From a bacterium 1XD21-13 (lineage in GTDB: Bacteria > Bacillota > Clostridia > Lachnospirales > Lachnospiraceae), in the NCBI GenBank assembly GCA_009917555.1, contig QZDX01000005.1:186001-250000 (forward strand): 64,000 nt of DNA. The letters are read 5' to 3'. Of the stretch, positions 34,213-43,969 are shown piece by piece (within the stretch, counting starts at the first letter, position 1; the number at the start of each line of letters is the position of its first letter). The notes under the pieces were generated by a model, which saw only the letters and a list, made by a program, of their open reading frames with translations, searched no databases and had not been told where the DNA came from. A program made the position numbers and the translations under genes.

Positions 34213-35094
34213 ATGAAAAACGACATAAGTACGGAACAAAAGGAGCTTGAGAAAATACGGCGAATTCATGTAGCTGGAAAACTTTTAAAAGAACTATTGG
34301 TGTTACTCATTGTAATTGTAGCCTTGATTCCGCTGGTTTGGGTTGTGTTCCTTTCTTTAAAAACCAACAACGAGATTTTCTTTAATCCCCTATCTTTTCC
34401 GGAAGAGATTCAGTGGGGTAATTATACGACTGCATTTCGGAAGATTCCCTTTATAAGAATGTTGAAGAATACTTTTACGGAGATGATTATTGCAATCCCT
34501 GTAGGGATGTTTATCTCTATGTGCAGCAGCTTTGCAATTGCCAAGATTCGTTTTGGCAATGATAAATGGAACAATACACTCTATACCTATTTTATTGCAG
34601 GAATTATTATTCCGGGTTTTGTGCTTTTGTTTCCGGTTTATCTGATTATGAATAAAATTGGATTGTATGACAGTCTTTTGGGAATGGCGCTGGTACATAT
34701 TTCTTGGTGTGCGCCTATGAATACCGCTATTATGGTCAATGCTTTTCGCGGGATACCTTCCGTATTGGAGGAGGCCGCGGCCATTGATGGGTGTGGCATC
34801 TGGAAGATTCTCTTTAAAGTATATATGCCGCTGATGAAGCCTACGATGGTGACGATTTTTATTCTTTCCTTTTTAAGTGTGTGGAATGACTTTGTACTGG
34901 CCAGAGTACTTCTTCTTTCCAATGACTTGCAGACGATCTCTATGGCTTCTGCATTGTTTAAGGGCCTATATAGTACAGATTACGCCATGATGACCGCAGC
35001 AATTGTGATCTTAGTAATTCCCCAGTTAGCTGTATTTGCGGGACTTCAGAAGCATATTATTGATGGAATTACGGCAGGAGCCGTAAAAGGATAA
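34213..35094 (+). CDS. ABC sugar transporter permease, MalG type
   Basis: About 293 residues with six hydrophobic segments and the EAA loop EEAAAIDGCGIWKILFKVYMP. The phrase IPLVWVVFLSLKTNNEIFFNP is typical of CUT1 MalG-like permeases. AAGGAGG lies at 34194-34200; either ATG 34213 or TTG 34210, the codon before it, could be used. It ends just before a repeat hairpin that precedes the GH36 gene. Confidence 0.92.
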   Translation: MKNDISTEQKELEKIRRIHVAGKLLKELLVLLIVIVALIPLVWVVFLSLKTNNEIFFNPLSFPEEIQWGNYTTAFRKIPFIRMLKNTFTEMIIAIPVGMFISMCSSFAIAKIRFGNDKWNNTLYTYFIAGIIIPGFVLLFPVYLIMNKIGLYDSLLGMALVHISWCAPMNTAIMVNAFRGIPSVLEEAAAIDGCGIWKILFKVYMPLMKPTMVTIFILSFLSVWNDFVLARVLLLSNDLQTISMASALFKGLYSTDYAMMTAAIVILVIPQLAVFAGLQKHIIDGITAGAVKG

Positions 35095-35110
35095 AGGAGG
35101 GTGTGTCGAA

Positions 35111-35145
35111 GCGGCTTTACCCTTTAGTGCCATCGCGCAGCGATT
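35111..35145 (+). repeat. GCGCAGCGA-family repeat, partial copy upstream of the GH36 gene
   Basis: GCGGCTTTACCCTTTAGTGC followed by CATCGC-GCA-GCGAT. The hairpin 1 left arm seen in other copies is missing. AGGAGG of the GH36 gene begins seven bases after the repeat. Confidence 0.8.
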
Positions 35146-35166
35146 AAAAATAGGAGGAAACAAAAA

Positions 35167-37191
35167 ATGATACCAGATAACAGGCCCCAAAAAGGGGACT
35201 TTGATTTACTGCGGGGTTTTACCAAGGATTTTTGTACACCAACGGGGCTCCCTATCTCCTTTTTTTATGGAAAAGAAAAGCTTAGAGGAATCCCCTGGAA
35301 GACAGAAACCACCTGGAAGCGAGTGGATGCAAATCTAACCCTTACAAGCATCCGGGGAACAGATCCTGCAACACAGCTTGAGATCTTAGCAGTATGTGAG
35401 CAATACGAGGATTTTCCAGTGCTGGAGTGGACGGTCTATCTAACCAATCGGGGGATGGCGAATACTCCCCCGATACGAGAGCTTTTAGGCTTGGAAGCAG
35501 CTTTTGATATTCCAGCGCCCATTTTGCAGTATGGAAACGGGGATGCTGTGGGAAATGACAGTTTTGAATTCTTTGATCGCCCTCTTTCGGAGGAACCCTT
35601 TGAAATGCAGCCTTCACAGGGACGATGCTGCGACGCGGCCTTTCCTTATATGCGGATTTTATCGGCTCATGGGGGAAAGGGGCTGACGCTTTCCATAGGA
35701 TGGCCAGGCCAATGGAAGGCAGCATTGTGGGAGAAAGGAGAAAAGGCCCATATCCAAGCGGGACAGGCCAAGACGGATCTCTACTTGAAGCCAGGAGAGA
35801 CGGTACGCACGCCCAGAATGACCGTAATGGCTTTTGAGGGAGATGAACGGCGGGCGGCCAATCTATGGCGCAGATGGTATATGGCTCATGTCATCCCAAA
35901 GAATAATGGCAGCTGCACAAAGCCTATGTTGATCATTCACGGAGAGCAACCTACGAAAGAATATCCGGAGCACACAGGCTACACCCAGGAGAATATTGAA
36001 AAGGCCCTTGAGGCTTATAGGGACCGGGGAGTGAAGTACGATGCATTTTGGCTTGATGCCGGATGGTATGACTGCGGGAGGATCTGGCAGCACACAGGAA
36101 CCTGGGAGGAGAGGCAGCCGAATTATCCGGAAGGAATGCTGGGAGTTCAGAGACGCTGTGCATCTCATGGTGCAAAGCTGATTCTATGGTTTGAACCGGA
36201 ACGGGTATATGAGGGAACAAAGCTGGCTCTTGAGCATCCTGAGTGGCTGTTAAAGAAAAATTGCGATTCGGAGCTTAAGGGAAGCCGTAGTGTATATGCT
36301 CCTGAGAGCAGCCTTTTTCATATGGGAAATCCGGAGGCGAGAGCTTATATTACCGATCTTATTTGCGATTTTATTAAGAAAAATCGAATTGATTGGTATC
36401 GGCAGGATTATAATATCTGGCCCTTAAAGCACTGGCAGGCCAATGAGGAAGAGGGGCGAATCGGAATGATAGAGAACCAATACATACAGGGATACCTAGA
36501 ATTCTGGGATGAGATTCTTAGAAGAAATCCGGGAGTACAGATTGACGCCTGTGCATCTGGAGGCCGCCGCAATGACTTGGAGACCATGCGCCGTTCGGTA
36601 CCTCTCCACTATTCGGATATTGGCTATGGGAATCAACCGGTGAAGATGGGCTTTGAGCAGACGATGCATGATTGGCTGCCTTATTTTAAGTCCCATTTAT
36701 GGAGCTGGGAAAATCCGGATGGAAGCTATCTAAATGATGAAAATTATCAGCCGGATACATTGACAGATGCTTATACCTTCTATACAGCTTTGGCTCCGGC
36801 AGTCACGATCATGACCGTGTATTCCAGAGAAGACGAATGCTTTGAGGATATTCGCAGAATGCAGGATACCTGGCGGCGGGCAGCAGATTTGATGCTGCGG
36901 AGTGATTTTTATCCCCTAACACCCTATCATAAGGATCCTTCCAAATGGTGGTGCCGACAGTTTGACTCGCCGGAGCACGGAGATGGCTTCCTACTCTTTG
37001 CCACAGGAAATCGGTGTACACAGAAAGAGCAAAGGGTATATCCTTTCTTCGATGAAGAAGCTACCTATGTATTTGAAAATGAGCAGACTGGGGAGAGAAA
37101 GGAGCTTTCAGGGAAAAAGGCAACAGAGGGAATCGTAGAAACTCTCGCACCCAGAAGCGGAAGTATCTGGTTCTACAGCAAACAAAAGTAA
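35167..37191 (+). CDS. GH36-family alpha-galactosidase-like glycosidase
   Basis: 674 residues. An N-terminal beta-sandwich (about 1-280) precedes a (beta/alpha)8 barrel with [15 protein letters not shown] and [11 protein letters not shown]. The expected nucleophile is D414 in WYRQDYN, where most GH36 enzymes have KWDMN. The acid/base is D470 in [11 protein letters not shown], matching the CxxGGGRFD region. Both catalytic Asp are present. No signal peptide is seen, so it acts in the cytoplasm on sugar imported by the ABC system. The unusual nucleophile context means alpha-galactosidase is a family-level guess; other alpha-glycosides are possible. It is flanked by the permeases and the ATPase in one apparent operon. 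Confidence 0.85.
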   Translation: MIPDNRPQKGDFDLLRGFTKDFCTPTGLPISFFYGKEKLRGIPWKTETTWKRVDANLTLTSIRGTDPATQLEILAVCEQYEDFPVLEWTVYLTNRGMANTPPIRELLGLEAAFDIPAPILQYGNGDAVGNDSFEFFDRPLSEEPFEMQPSQGRCCDAAFPYMRILSAHGGKGLTLSIGWPGQWKAALWEKGEKAHIQAGQAKTDLYLKPGETVRTPRMTVMAFEGDERRAANLWRRWYMAHVIPKNNGSCTKPMLIIHGEQPTKEYPEHTGYTQENIEKALEAYRDRGVKYDAFWLDAGWYDCGRIWQHTGTWEERQPNYPEGMLGVQRRCASHGAKLILWFEPERVYEGTKLALEHPEWLLKKNCDSELKGSRSVYAPESSLFHMGNPEARAYITDLICDFIKKNRIDWYRQDYNIWPLKHWQANEEEGRIGMIENQYIQGYLEFWDEILRRNPGVQIDACASGGRRNDLETMRRSVPLHYSDIGYGNQPVKMGFEQTMHDWLPYFKSHLWSWENPDGSYLNDENYQPDTLTDAYTFYTALAPAVTIMTVYSREDECFEDIRRMQDTWRRAADLMLRSDFYPLTPYHKDPSKWWCRQFDSPEHGDGFLLFATGNRCTQKEQRVYPFFDEEATYVFENEQTGERKELSGKKATEGIVETLAPRSGSIWFYSKQK

Positions 37192-37202
37192 GGAGTGGAA
37201 AA

Positions 37203-38324
37203 ATGGCAAGTGTAACACTAAAAAATATAAAGAAAATATATGACAAAAAGGTGGTTGCCGTAGAAGATTTTAATCTGGAAATTCAAGATAAGGAATTTAT
37301 TGTGCTGGTAGGTCCCTCCGGATGCGGAAAATCTACAACTCTGCGGATGGTGGCCGGATTGGAAGAGATTACAGAGGGGGAGCTTTATATTGAGGATCGA
37401 CTGGTTAATGATGTAGCGCCTAAAGATCGGAACATTGCCATGGTTTTTCAAAGCTATGCCCTTTATCCTCATATGACTGTTTTTGAAAACATGGCTTTTA
37501 GCTTGCATCTCAGAAAGGAATCTAAAGCCGTAGTTGAGAAAAAGGTTCGGGATGCGGCGGAAGTGTTGGGGATCACAGATTTGCTGGAGCGTACGCCGAA
37601 GGCCCTTTCCGGAGGTCAGCGTCAGAGGGTAGCAATCGGCCGTGCCATTGTGCGTAATCCCAAGGTGTTTCTGATGGATGAACCTCTCTCCAATCTAGAT
37701 GCGAAGCTACGAAATCTGATGAGGGCAGAACTGATAAAACTGCGGAAGCGGATTAATACTACTTTTATCTATGTGACCCATGATCAGACAGAGGCTATGA
37801 CATTGGGAGATCGAATTGTGGTCATGAGTGGAGGAGTCATTCAGCAGATAGGTACGCCCCAGGAGATCTTCGATCACCCAGCCAATATTTTTGTAGCTAC
37901 TTTTATCGGCTCCCCTCAGATGAATCTTTTTGACGCCAGTTTACAGGTGCAAAATGGAGAATATTATGTTATGCTAGAGGGCAGAAGGGTGGAGCTGCCA
38001 CAGGAGAAGCAGACGAAGCTTAAGGAGAATCGGGTTGAAGAACAGGATGTAGTCCTTGGAATCCGCCCGGAGCATATGGAATTTTGTGAAAAGAAAGAAG
38101 AAGCACAGTTAAGCGCCCTGGTGGATGTGTCAGAGCTGATGGGAAGTTCCATTCATCTTCATGTAAATGTGAATGGAAGGGATGCAGTCGTTATTGTTCC
38201 AACCCTGGGGCTTTCTAAGATGGGGAGAGATTCGATGCAGTCAGGTGGCGAGGTCCATTTTACGGTTGATGGAAGAGTGCTGCAGTTGTTTCATAAAGAG
38301 ACGACGAAGAGCCTGTTTGCATGA
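37203..38324 (+). CDS. ABC transporter ATPase, MsmK/UgpC type
   Basis: 373 residues. Walker [10 protein letters not shown], the Q-loop [10 protein letters not shown], signature LSGGQRQR, Walker B VFLMDEP and the switch histidine in VTHDQTEA are intact. The C-terminal ~130 residues form the TOBE/OB regulatory domain with [11 protein letters not shown], as in ATPases energising CUT1 sugar importers. It starts 11 bases after the GH36 stop codon. It probably powers the permease pair upstream and could also serve other sugar importers of the cell, as MsmK is known to do. Confidence 0.94.
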   Translation: MASVTLKNIKKIYDKKVVAVEDFNLEIQDKEFIVLVGPSGCGKSTTLRMVAGLEEITEGELYIEDRLVNDVAPKDRNIAMVFQSYALYPHMTVFENMAFSLHLRKESKAVVEKKVRDAAEVLGITDLLERTPKALSGGQRQRVAIGRAIVRNPKVFLMDEPLSNLDAKLRNLMRAELIKLRKRINTTFIYVTHDQTEAMTLGDRIVVMSGGVIQQIGTPQEIFDHPANIFVATFIGSPQMNLFDASLQVQNGEYYVMLEGRRVELPQEKQTKLKENRVEEQDVVLGIRPEHMEFCEKKEEAQLSALVDVSELMGSSIHLHVNVNGRDAVVIVPTLGLSKMGRDSMQSGGEVHFTVDGRVLQLFHKETTKSLFA

Positions 38325-38339
38325 GAGGAACGAGGCTGG

Positions 38340-39014
38340 ATGGCAGAGATTGAGCTTAGAGATATTACAAAGATATATGAGATACCGGGGAGGCAAAGGA
38401 AGATGCCTCCCTTAAAGGTGTGTGCACTTGAGAACATCTGTTTCGGGATAGAGAAGGGAGAAATTGTCGCATTAATGGGGGCATCCGGAAGTGGAAAATC
38501 TACACTTCTTCGCATTGCGGCTGGCTTGGAGGAGCAGACAAGTGGACAAGTATTTTTATACGATCGTCCGGCAGATGAGCTTGCGCCGGGACAGAGGGAG
38601 CTTTCTTTTGTATTTCAGGAATATGCCCTGTATCCACAGAAAACAGCTTTTGAAAATATGGCCTTTCCTCTTGTGAATATGGGAGTGAAAAAAGAGAAGA
38701 TACGGGAGTTGGTGATGGAGGCGGCAAGGATGCTTCAGATAGAATATCTTTTGAATAGAAGACCAAAGCAGATGTCATGGGGACAACGCCAACGTGTTGC
38801 CCTGGGAAGAGCTATATGCAGGAAGCCGAAAATTCTGCTTTTGGATGAGCCCTTTTCCGGTGCAGATGAAGCTCTGCGCCAGGAATTGATTTCCATTCTT
38901 TTAAAGCTGCATAAAGATCTGGGTATGACATGTCTATATGTGACTCATAGCCAGCAGGAAGCGGAGGCTTTGGGAGAACGGATTTTGTATCTTAATGAGG
39001 GACGGTTACAATGA
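38340..39014 (+). CDS. Second ABC transporter ATPase, without TOBE domain
   Basis: 224 residues. Walker A GASGSGKST, Q-loop FQEYALYPQ, Walker B ILLLDEP and switch VTHSQQEA are present. The signature reads MSWGQRQR instead of LSGGQ, replacing the first Gly of the motif with Trp. There is no C-terminal regulatory domain. It starts 15 bases after the first ATPase and overlaps the DUF624 gene by 4 bases. It may form a heterodimer with the first ATPase or serve another permease. The length is like that of amino-acid or export ATPases, but the sequence is closest to CUT1-type proteins. Confidence 0.85.
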   Translation: MAEIELRDITKIYEIPGRQRKMPPLKVCALENICFGIEKGEIVALMGASGSGKSTLLRIAAGLEEQTSGQVFLYDRPADELAPGQRELSFVFQEYALYPQKTAFENMAFPLVNMGVKKEKIRELVMEAARMLQIEYLLNRRPKQMSWGQRQRVALGRAICRKPKILLLDEPFSGADEALRQELISILLKLHKDLGMTCLYVTHSQQEAEALGERILYLNEGRLQ

Positions 39015-39697
39015 AGCTGTTTGAACGAAATTTTGATAAGCCAGGAGATGGCATTGATCCGGATGCTTTGCCAAAGGAAGGCGTCAAGAGATTTTTTGAA
39101 ATTTTAGTGTTAGAATATAGGCAAATCATTCCCTTAAGCCTCTTGTATACGGTGAGCTGTCTTCCTGTTCTTACGATTCCGGCAGCTACGGCTGCTTTGT
39201 CCCGAATCACCTTGTCTATGGTGGAAGATAAACCCAGATTTCTAGTTCACGATTTTTTTCGTACATTTTGGAAAGAATTTAAAAGGGCGGAGCTTTTAGG
39301 CGGTTTTTTCCTTTTGGCAATTTTGGTAACAGGCTTTGGAGCTTGGTTTTATCGGTTGAGCTCAGGAGAAAACCCGATACTATTGTTTCCTTTTTTCCTT
39401 ATGGCGATTACCTCCCTTTTACTGATAGCGGCCTCTTTTTATGCTTATCCTATGCTTGTGTTGACGAGGCTGCCTTTAAAGGTAATCTTTCGGAATTCTG
39501 GCCGGCTGCTTTTGGTGAAAGGAAGTGGCGTTCGGATTTTAAGTGTATTTTTTATAGAAGGAATGTTGTGCTTTTGCGGGCTTCTTTTTGTACCCTGGAC
39601 CTTGTTTTTATTTCCTTTCGGATTTTTTGGGCTTCAAGGTTTGGTGGGAAGCTTTGGGGTCTATAAAATGTTGAAAGCGTATGTTTTGATAGAGTAA
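39011..39697 (+). CDS. YesL-like DUF624 membrane protein
   Basis: 228 residues with about five hydrophobic segments. The YesL family pattern is visible in SLLYTVSCLPVLTIPAATAA and the basic, Trp-containing loop after it (FFRTFWKEFKRAELLG). YesL-like proteins are often encoded with ABC sugar importers of this type; their function is unknown. It overlaps the second ATPase gene by 4 bases and is the last gene of the apparent transport operon. Confidence 0.82.
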   Translation: MKLFERNFDKPGDGIDPDALPKEGVKRFFEILVLEYRQIIPLSLLYTVSCLPVLTIPAATAALSRITLSMVEDKPRFLVHDFFRTFWKEFKRAELLGGFFLLAILVTGFGAWFYRLSSGENPILLFPFFLMAITSLLLIAASFYAYPMLVLTRLPLKVIFRNSGRLLLVKGSGVRILSVFFIEGMLCFCGLLFVPWTLFLFPFGFFGLQGLVGSFGVYKMLKAYVLIE

Positions 39698-39805
39698 GGA
39701 AGTTTGAAATAGTTTGAAATAGTTGCTTTCCTTTTCATAAAATTCCTTGATTATTCGAATAATCTATGGTAAACTATACCTTGTTTGACCATAGGAGGTG
39801 TGATG

Positions 39806-40042
39806 ATGGGTATTTTGAGAATTATCCTTACCGTTATATTTGTGTTAGTAAGTATCGTTTTGACCGCGATTGTTTTGATGCAGGAAGGAAAATCAGCAGG
39901 CTTGGGCGCTATTGCAGGCGGGAATTCCTTTTGGGAGCAGAATAAGAACCGCTCCACGGAGGGGAAGCTTGTATTGGCGACAAAGATTTTGGCAGTTGCC
40001 TTTATTGTACTGGCTCTTTTGCTGAATATGAGTTTCTTCTAA
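39806..40042 (+). CDS. secG: Preprotein translocase subunit SecG
   Basis: About 78 residues with two membrane helices. The conserved turn LMQEGKSAGLGAIAGG lies between them, followed by a polar stretch (WEQNKNRSTEGKL). Part of the SecYEG channel. Adjacent ATGs at 39803 and 39806 follow AGGAGG at 39793-39798; 39806 has the better spacing. It is followed by a terminator and then rnr, the common secG-rnr-smpB order. Confidence 0.95.
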   Translation: MGILRIILTVIFVLVSIVLTAIVLMQEGKSAGLGAIAGGNSFWEQNKNRSTEGKLVLATKILAVAFIVLALLLNMSFF

Positions 40043-40057
40043 AGAAAGCAAATGACG

Positions 40058-40092
40058 AAGCACTCCCGGATTTTGGCCGAGAGTGCTTTTTT
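40058..40092 (+). terminator. Terminator of secG
   Basis: AAGCACTC (40058-40065) pairs with GAGTGCTT (40081-40088), followed by TTTT. Confidence 0.8.
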
Positions 40093-40183
40093 GCATCACA
40101 GCCCTTTGCACAAGGAAACTATGAGTAAGGGATGCTTCCTGAAAGCGGTTCTTTAGAAGGCAAGGCTTTTAGACGGAGAGTAT

Positions 40184-42322
40184 ATGGATAACAGAATTTT
40201 GGAAGAAAAGAAAAGGATTATATATGAATTTATCTGCGATGCCCGCTATGTACCTATGAAGCAGAAGGAGCTGGCGATAGTGCTGCAGGTGCCCAGGGAG
40301 CGCAGGGAGGAGCTTACGTGGGCCCTGGAGGAGCTTCTGGCAGAGGGGAAAATTGCCCTTTCCAAGAGAGGCCGCTACAGCAAAGCCGAGGAAAAGACCG
40401 TCACAGGCATCTTTACCAGTCATGCCAAGGGCTTTGGCTTTGTGTCTGTGGAGGATCAGGAGGAGGATATTTTCATCGGAGAGCAGGATACCCACGATGC
40501 GTTTCTGGGGGATACGGTGCAGGTAGCGATCAAGGGACATTCGGGAGGCGGCAGAAGCTGTGAGGGTGTCATTACGAAGATCCTGGCTCATAGCGTTACC
40601 CAGGTGGTGGGGACCTTTGAGAAGAGTAAAAGCTATGGCTTTGTGATTCCGGATAACCAGCGGATCACAAAGGACATTTTTATTCCTCTGGAGCACACCA
40701 GGGGAGCGGTGACAGGGCATAAGGTTGTGGTGGAGCTTACCGACTACGGCGCAGGGCGGAAAAGTCCCGAGGGCAAAGTGATTGAGATACTGGGACACAG
40801 CAATGATCCGGGGACGGATATTCTGTCCATTGTAAGGGCATATGACCTTCCCGTGGAATTTCCGGAGCGGGTGCTAAATCAGGCGGAGCGGGTGGCGAAG
40901 CCCGTATCCGAGGCGGACATGCAGGGGCGTACGGATCTGAGAGATGAGGTCTGTGTTACCATTGACGGGGAGGATGCCAAGGATCTGGACGATGCGGTTT
41001 CCCTTCGGCGGGAAGACGAGAATTATATCTTAAGCGTGCACATTGCGGATGTGACCAATTATGTGCAGGAGAACAGCGCTTTAGATCGGGAAGCCTTTCA
41101 GCGGGGAACCAGTGTGTACCTGGTAGATCGGGTGATTCCCATGCTGCCCCACAGCCTTTCCAACGGCATCTGCTCCTTGAATGCAGGGGAGGACCGGCTG
41201 GCATTGAGCTGTATCATGACCATAGATCCAAAGGGGAAAATTATCGATCACACCATAGCGGAGACGGTGATTCGGGTTACCAGGCGTATGACCTATACCA
41301 GCGTGAAGCGGGTTCTGGAGGATAAGGATGAAGCGGAGCGCCGGGAATATGAGGCGCTGGTGCCCATGCTTGAGGAAATGGAGGAGCTTGCAGCGCTTCT
41401 TCGCAGGAAGCGGAGAAAACGGGGCTCTATTGACTTTGATTTTCCTGAAACCAAGATTCTGCTGGACGAGACGGGGGCGCCGGTGGAGATTCGTCCTTAT
41501 GAGCGGAATACGGCTACAAAAATCATTGAGGATTTTATGCTGGCGGCAAATGAGACTGTGGCAGCGGATTATTATTGGCAGGCCCAGCCCTTTGTGTACC
41601 GGGTTCACGAGAAGCCGGATGCCAAACGGCTCCATAAGCTGATACTCTTTTTGAAGAATTTCGGGTATTCCCTTCATGTGGGAGGGGATGAGGTGCATCC
41701 GGGGGAGATCCAGAAGCTTCTGGACCGGCTGGAGGGAACTCCGGAGGAGGCCATGCTGAGCCGGCTTACCCTTCGGGCTATGCAGAAGGCCAAGTATGCT
41801 ACGGACTGTACGGGGCATTTTGGGTTGGCGGCAGAGCAGTACTGCCATTTTACCTCTCCCATCCGGCGATATCCGGATCTGCAGATTCACCGGATTATTA
41901 AGGAGAACCTGCGGGGACGCCTGGTGAGCGGCAGGGTAGAGCACTATGAGTCGATTCTGCCGGAGGTGGCCAAGCATTCCAGTGAGACGGAGCGCCGGGC
42001 GGACGAGGCGGAACGGGAGACGGAGAAGCTTAAGAAGGTGGAATATATGGAGCAGCATATGGGGGAGGTCTTTGAGGGAGTGATTTCCGGGATTACCCAG
42101 TACGGGCTGTATGTGGAGCTTACCAATACGGTGGAGGGACTGGTCCATGTGAATGCTCTGGAGGATGATTACTATGAGTATGTGGATGAGGCTTACGAGC
42201 TTCGGGGACAGCATACCGGCAATGTCTATCGGCTGGGGCAGCGGGTGAAGATTCGGGTGAAGGGAACGGACAGGCTTTGCAGGACTATAGACTTTCAGTT
42301 AGCAATGAGCAGTGCGGAATAA
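40184..42322 (+). CDS. rnr: Ribonuclease R
   Basis: 712 residues: an N-terminal winged-helix region, two cold-shock domains (TGIFTSHAKGFGFVSVE and VGTFEKSKSYGFVIP), the RNB catalytic domain with DAKDLDDAVSL (the magnesium-binding Asp cluster), and a C-terminal S1 domain (GEVFEGVISGITQYGLYVEL). It is a processive 3'-5' exoribonuclease that degrades structured RNA and, with SmpB, helps clear stalled mRNAs. smpB follows within 150 bases. CGGAGAG lies before the ATG. Confidence 0.97.
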   Translation: MDNRILEEKKRIIYEFICDARYVPMKQKELAIVLQVPRERREELTWALEELLAEGKIALSKRGRYSKAEEKTVTGIFTSHAKGFGFVSVEDQEEDIFIGEQDTHDAFLGDTVQVAIKGHSGGGRSCEGVITKILAHSVTQVVGTFEKSKSYGFVIPDNQRITKDIFIPLEHTRGAVTGHKVVVELTDYGAGRKSPEGKVIEILGHSNDPGTDILSIVRAYDLPVEFPERVLNQAERVAKPVSEADMQGRTDLRDEVCVTIDGEDAKDLDDAVSLRREDENYILSVHIADVTNYVQENSALDREAFQRGTSVYLVDRVIPMLPHSLSNGICSLNAGEDRLALSCIMTIDPKGKIIDHTIAETVIRVTRRMTYTSVKRVLEDKDEAERREYEALVPMLEEMEELAALLRRKRRKRGSIDFDFPETKILLDETGAPVEIRPYERNTATKIIEDFMLAANETVAADYYWQAQPFVYRVHEKPDAKRLHKLILFLKNFGYSLHVGGDEVHPGEIQKLLDRLEGTPEEAMLSRLTLRAMQKAKYATDCTGHFGLAAEQYCHFTSPIRRYPDLQIHRIIKENLRGRLVSGRVEHYESILPEVAKHSSETERRADEAERETEKLKKVEYMEQHMGEVFEGVISGITQYGLYVELTNTVEGLVHVNALEDDYYEYVDEAYELRGQHTGNVYRLGQRVKIRVKGTDRLCRTIDFQLAMSSAE

Positions 42323-42375
42323 GACAGACAAAAAACGCTGTCATGCTTGCATGTAAGGCGGTTTTTGTCTGGCTT
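42321..42375 (+). terminator. Terminator-like hairpin after rnr
   Basis: AGACAGACAAAAAACGC pairs with GCGGTTTTTGTCTGGCTT over about 15 bases; the loop is CTGTCATGCTTGCATGTAAG. It overlaps the rnr stop codon. Confidence 0.7.
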
Positions 42376-42382
42376 ATTCCAT

Positions 42383-42426
42383 AGGGCGAATGCCCTGAGC
42401 TTGATGTTGCGCAGCGACATCAAGCT
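42383..42426 (+). repeat. Two-hairpin repeat (GCGCAGCGA family), variant upstream of smpB
   Basis: Hairpin 1: AGGGC/GCCCT (42383-42396). Hairpin 2: AGCTTGATGT (42398-42407) with ACATCAAGCT (42417-42426) around TGCGCAGCG. The architecture matches the copies at 14700 and 20738, but the stems differ. Confidence 0.7.
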
Positions 42427-42472
42427 ACTACTGCGGGCGAAATTGGAGAGATGATAAGGAGAGTGGGAGATT

Positions 42473-42940
42473 ATGAGTAAGGATGCAGTTAAGTTGATTG
42501 CAAATAATAAGAAGGCTTATCACGATTATTTTATTGATGAGACTTATGAGGCAGGGATTTCTCTGGCGGGGACGGAGGTGAAGTCTATCCGCATGGGGAA
42601 GTGCAGTGTGAAGGAGTCTTTTATTAAGATGGAGAAGGGGGAGCTCTTTATCTACGGGATGCATATCAGTCCTTATGAGAAAGGGAATATTTTTAATAAA
42701 GATCCGCTTCGGGTGCGAAAGCTTTTGATGCATCGGTATGAGATTAATAAGATTGGCGGCAAGGTGACAGAAAAAGGGTATACGCTGGTGCCTCTTAAGG
42801 TGTATCTCAAGGGGAGTTTGGTGAAGGTGGAAATTGGGCTGGCACGAGGGAAGAAGCTTTATGATAAGCGGCAGGATATTGCGAAGAAGGATCAGAGGCG
42901 GGAGGCGGAGAAGGATTTTAAGGTGAAGAATCTTTATTAA
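42473..42940 (+). CDS. smpB: SsrA-binding protein SmpB
   Basis: 155 residues, standard length. It binds tmRNA and directs it to stalled ribosomes. Conserved features: [40 protein letters not shown] and the basic C-terminal tail [32 protein letters not shown] precedes the ATG. The ssrA gene itself is not adjacent; a palindromic repeat follows instead. Confidence 0.97.
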   Translation: MSKDAVKLIANNKKAYHDYFIDETYEAGISLAGTEVKSIRMGKCSVKESFIKMEKGELFIYGMHISPYEKGNIFNKDPLRVRKLLMHRYEINKIGGKVTEKGYTLVPLKVYLKGSLVKVEIGLARGKKLYDKRQDIAKKDQRREAEKDFKVKNLY

Positions 42941-42950
42941 AGTTGGGTGG

Positions 42951-43164
42951 GGACGGACGGGAGAGCCGCAAAATAAGGCCCCTGACTTTTCAATATCCGT
43001 GTTCGGACGGTTCACATACATGCAGTCTGCTCCGGACATACATTGCCCAGAGAGGTGTTTTAAGCTGGAAGTTTTTCTTGGACACTGTATGCCCGTATCA
43101 GACAGCCTGTGCGTGAACAGCCGGACACTAGGATATTGGAGAAGTCAGGGGCCTTATTTTGCGG
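42951..43164. repeat. Long palindromic element (about 200 bp), MITE-like
   Basis: The outer arms at 42966-43015 and 43113-43164 are nearly fully complementary (left has CCGCAAAATAAGGCCCCTGA, right ends TCAGGGGCCTTATTTTGCGG). Pairing continues imperfectly inward (ACATGCAGTCTG with CAGACAGCCTGT), so almost the whole element is one palindrome. Both strands give short spurious frames containing the phrase NRPNTD. A related half element is at 44591-44677. It fills most of the 410-base gap between smpB and the hydrolase gene. Confidence 0.8.
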
Positions 43165-43350
43165 ATCGCCCTGGTTTTTTGGAGAGATGCACTGCAAGCC
43201 TGATGGTTCACTAGCTTTTTGCGGGGCGTTTGGCTTAGACAGTAATGAATAACTGGAATACAACTAAATTTTCATGGAAAATAAATGGATATGGCAATGG
43301 GTTTGTGCTATTATCTAATAGAAAAATATTAAGAATTGGAAGGAACGATT

Positions 43351-43917
43351 ATGTCGAAGATAGCTATTTACTTTCCGGGCATTGGATACCATTGTGATAA
43401 GCCTCTTTTATATTACAGCAGAAGCATTGCCTGCGAGCTGGGATATAAGAATTATAGAAATATAAGCTACACATATAATGCCGGCAATATCCGCGGAAAT
43501 GAAACGAAGATGACGGAAGCGTATGAGGCGCTTTTTTTGCAGGCTGAAACAGAGCTTGCGGACATTGCTTGGTCTGAATATGATGATATACTCTTTGTTT
43601 CAAAAAGTATAGGTACGATCATTGCGACGTCCTATGCTGCGAAATATGGATTAAAGGATGCAAGGCATGTCTTATACACTCCTTTAGCACAAACATATCT
43701 TTTCCCACCAAAGCACGCAATTAGCTTTATCGGAACAGCAGACCCATGGAGCGATACGGACGAGATTATCCGGCTTTCCAATGCAAACCATATTCCGCTG
43801 ACAGTGTATGACGGCTGCAATCATTCCCTGGAAAGCAAGCATACATTGAGTGACATAGAGAATTTAAAGGATATCATGCAAAGGACAATGGCTTACTGCA
43901 GGAGCAATAAAACGTAA
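43351..43917 (+). CDS. Small alpha/beta-hydrolase-like protein
   Basis: About 188 residues from ATG 43351, preceded by GGAAGGA; an upstream in-frame codon at 43336 lacks a site. The candidate triad is a serine in FVSKSIGT (nucleophile elbow, imperfect GxSxG), an Asp in GTADPWSD and a His in GCNHSLE, in the right order. No signal peptide. No family name can be given with confidence. It lies between a palindromic element and an IS66 remnant, so it may be accessory DNA. The window shows no operon partner. Confidence 0.7.
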   Translation: MSKIAIYFPGIGYHCDKPLLYYSRSIACELGYKNYRNISYTYNAGNIRGNETKMTEAYEALFLQAETELADIAWSEYDDILFVSKSIGTIIATSYAAKYGLKDARHVLYTPLAQTYLFPPKHAISFIGTADPWSDTDEIIRLSNANHIPLTVYDGCNHSLESKHTLSDIENLKDIMQRTMAYCRSNKT

Positions 43918-43969
43918 GCGATGAATAACCTGCCGTATTGCAGACTATCCCCTTGGTGTTACTGCGTTT

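Noticed and set aside
41081-42214. Antisense open frame of about 377 codons inside rnr
   Set aside because: A shadow frame from the codon bias of rnr, without independent support.
42966-43164. Small protein genes containing NRPNTD on either strand
   Set aside because: They lie inside a palindrome that yields similar frames on both strands and at 44591; no ribosome-binding sites.
42941-43350. ssrA (tmRNA) downstream of smpB
   Set aside because: Neither the conserved tmRNA 5' end nor a tag reading frame or CCA end is present; the sequence is a palindromic repeat.
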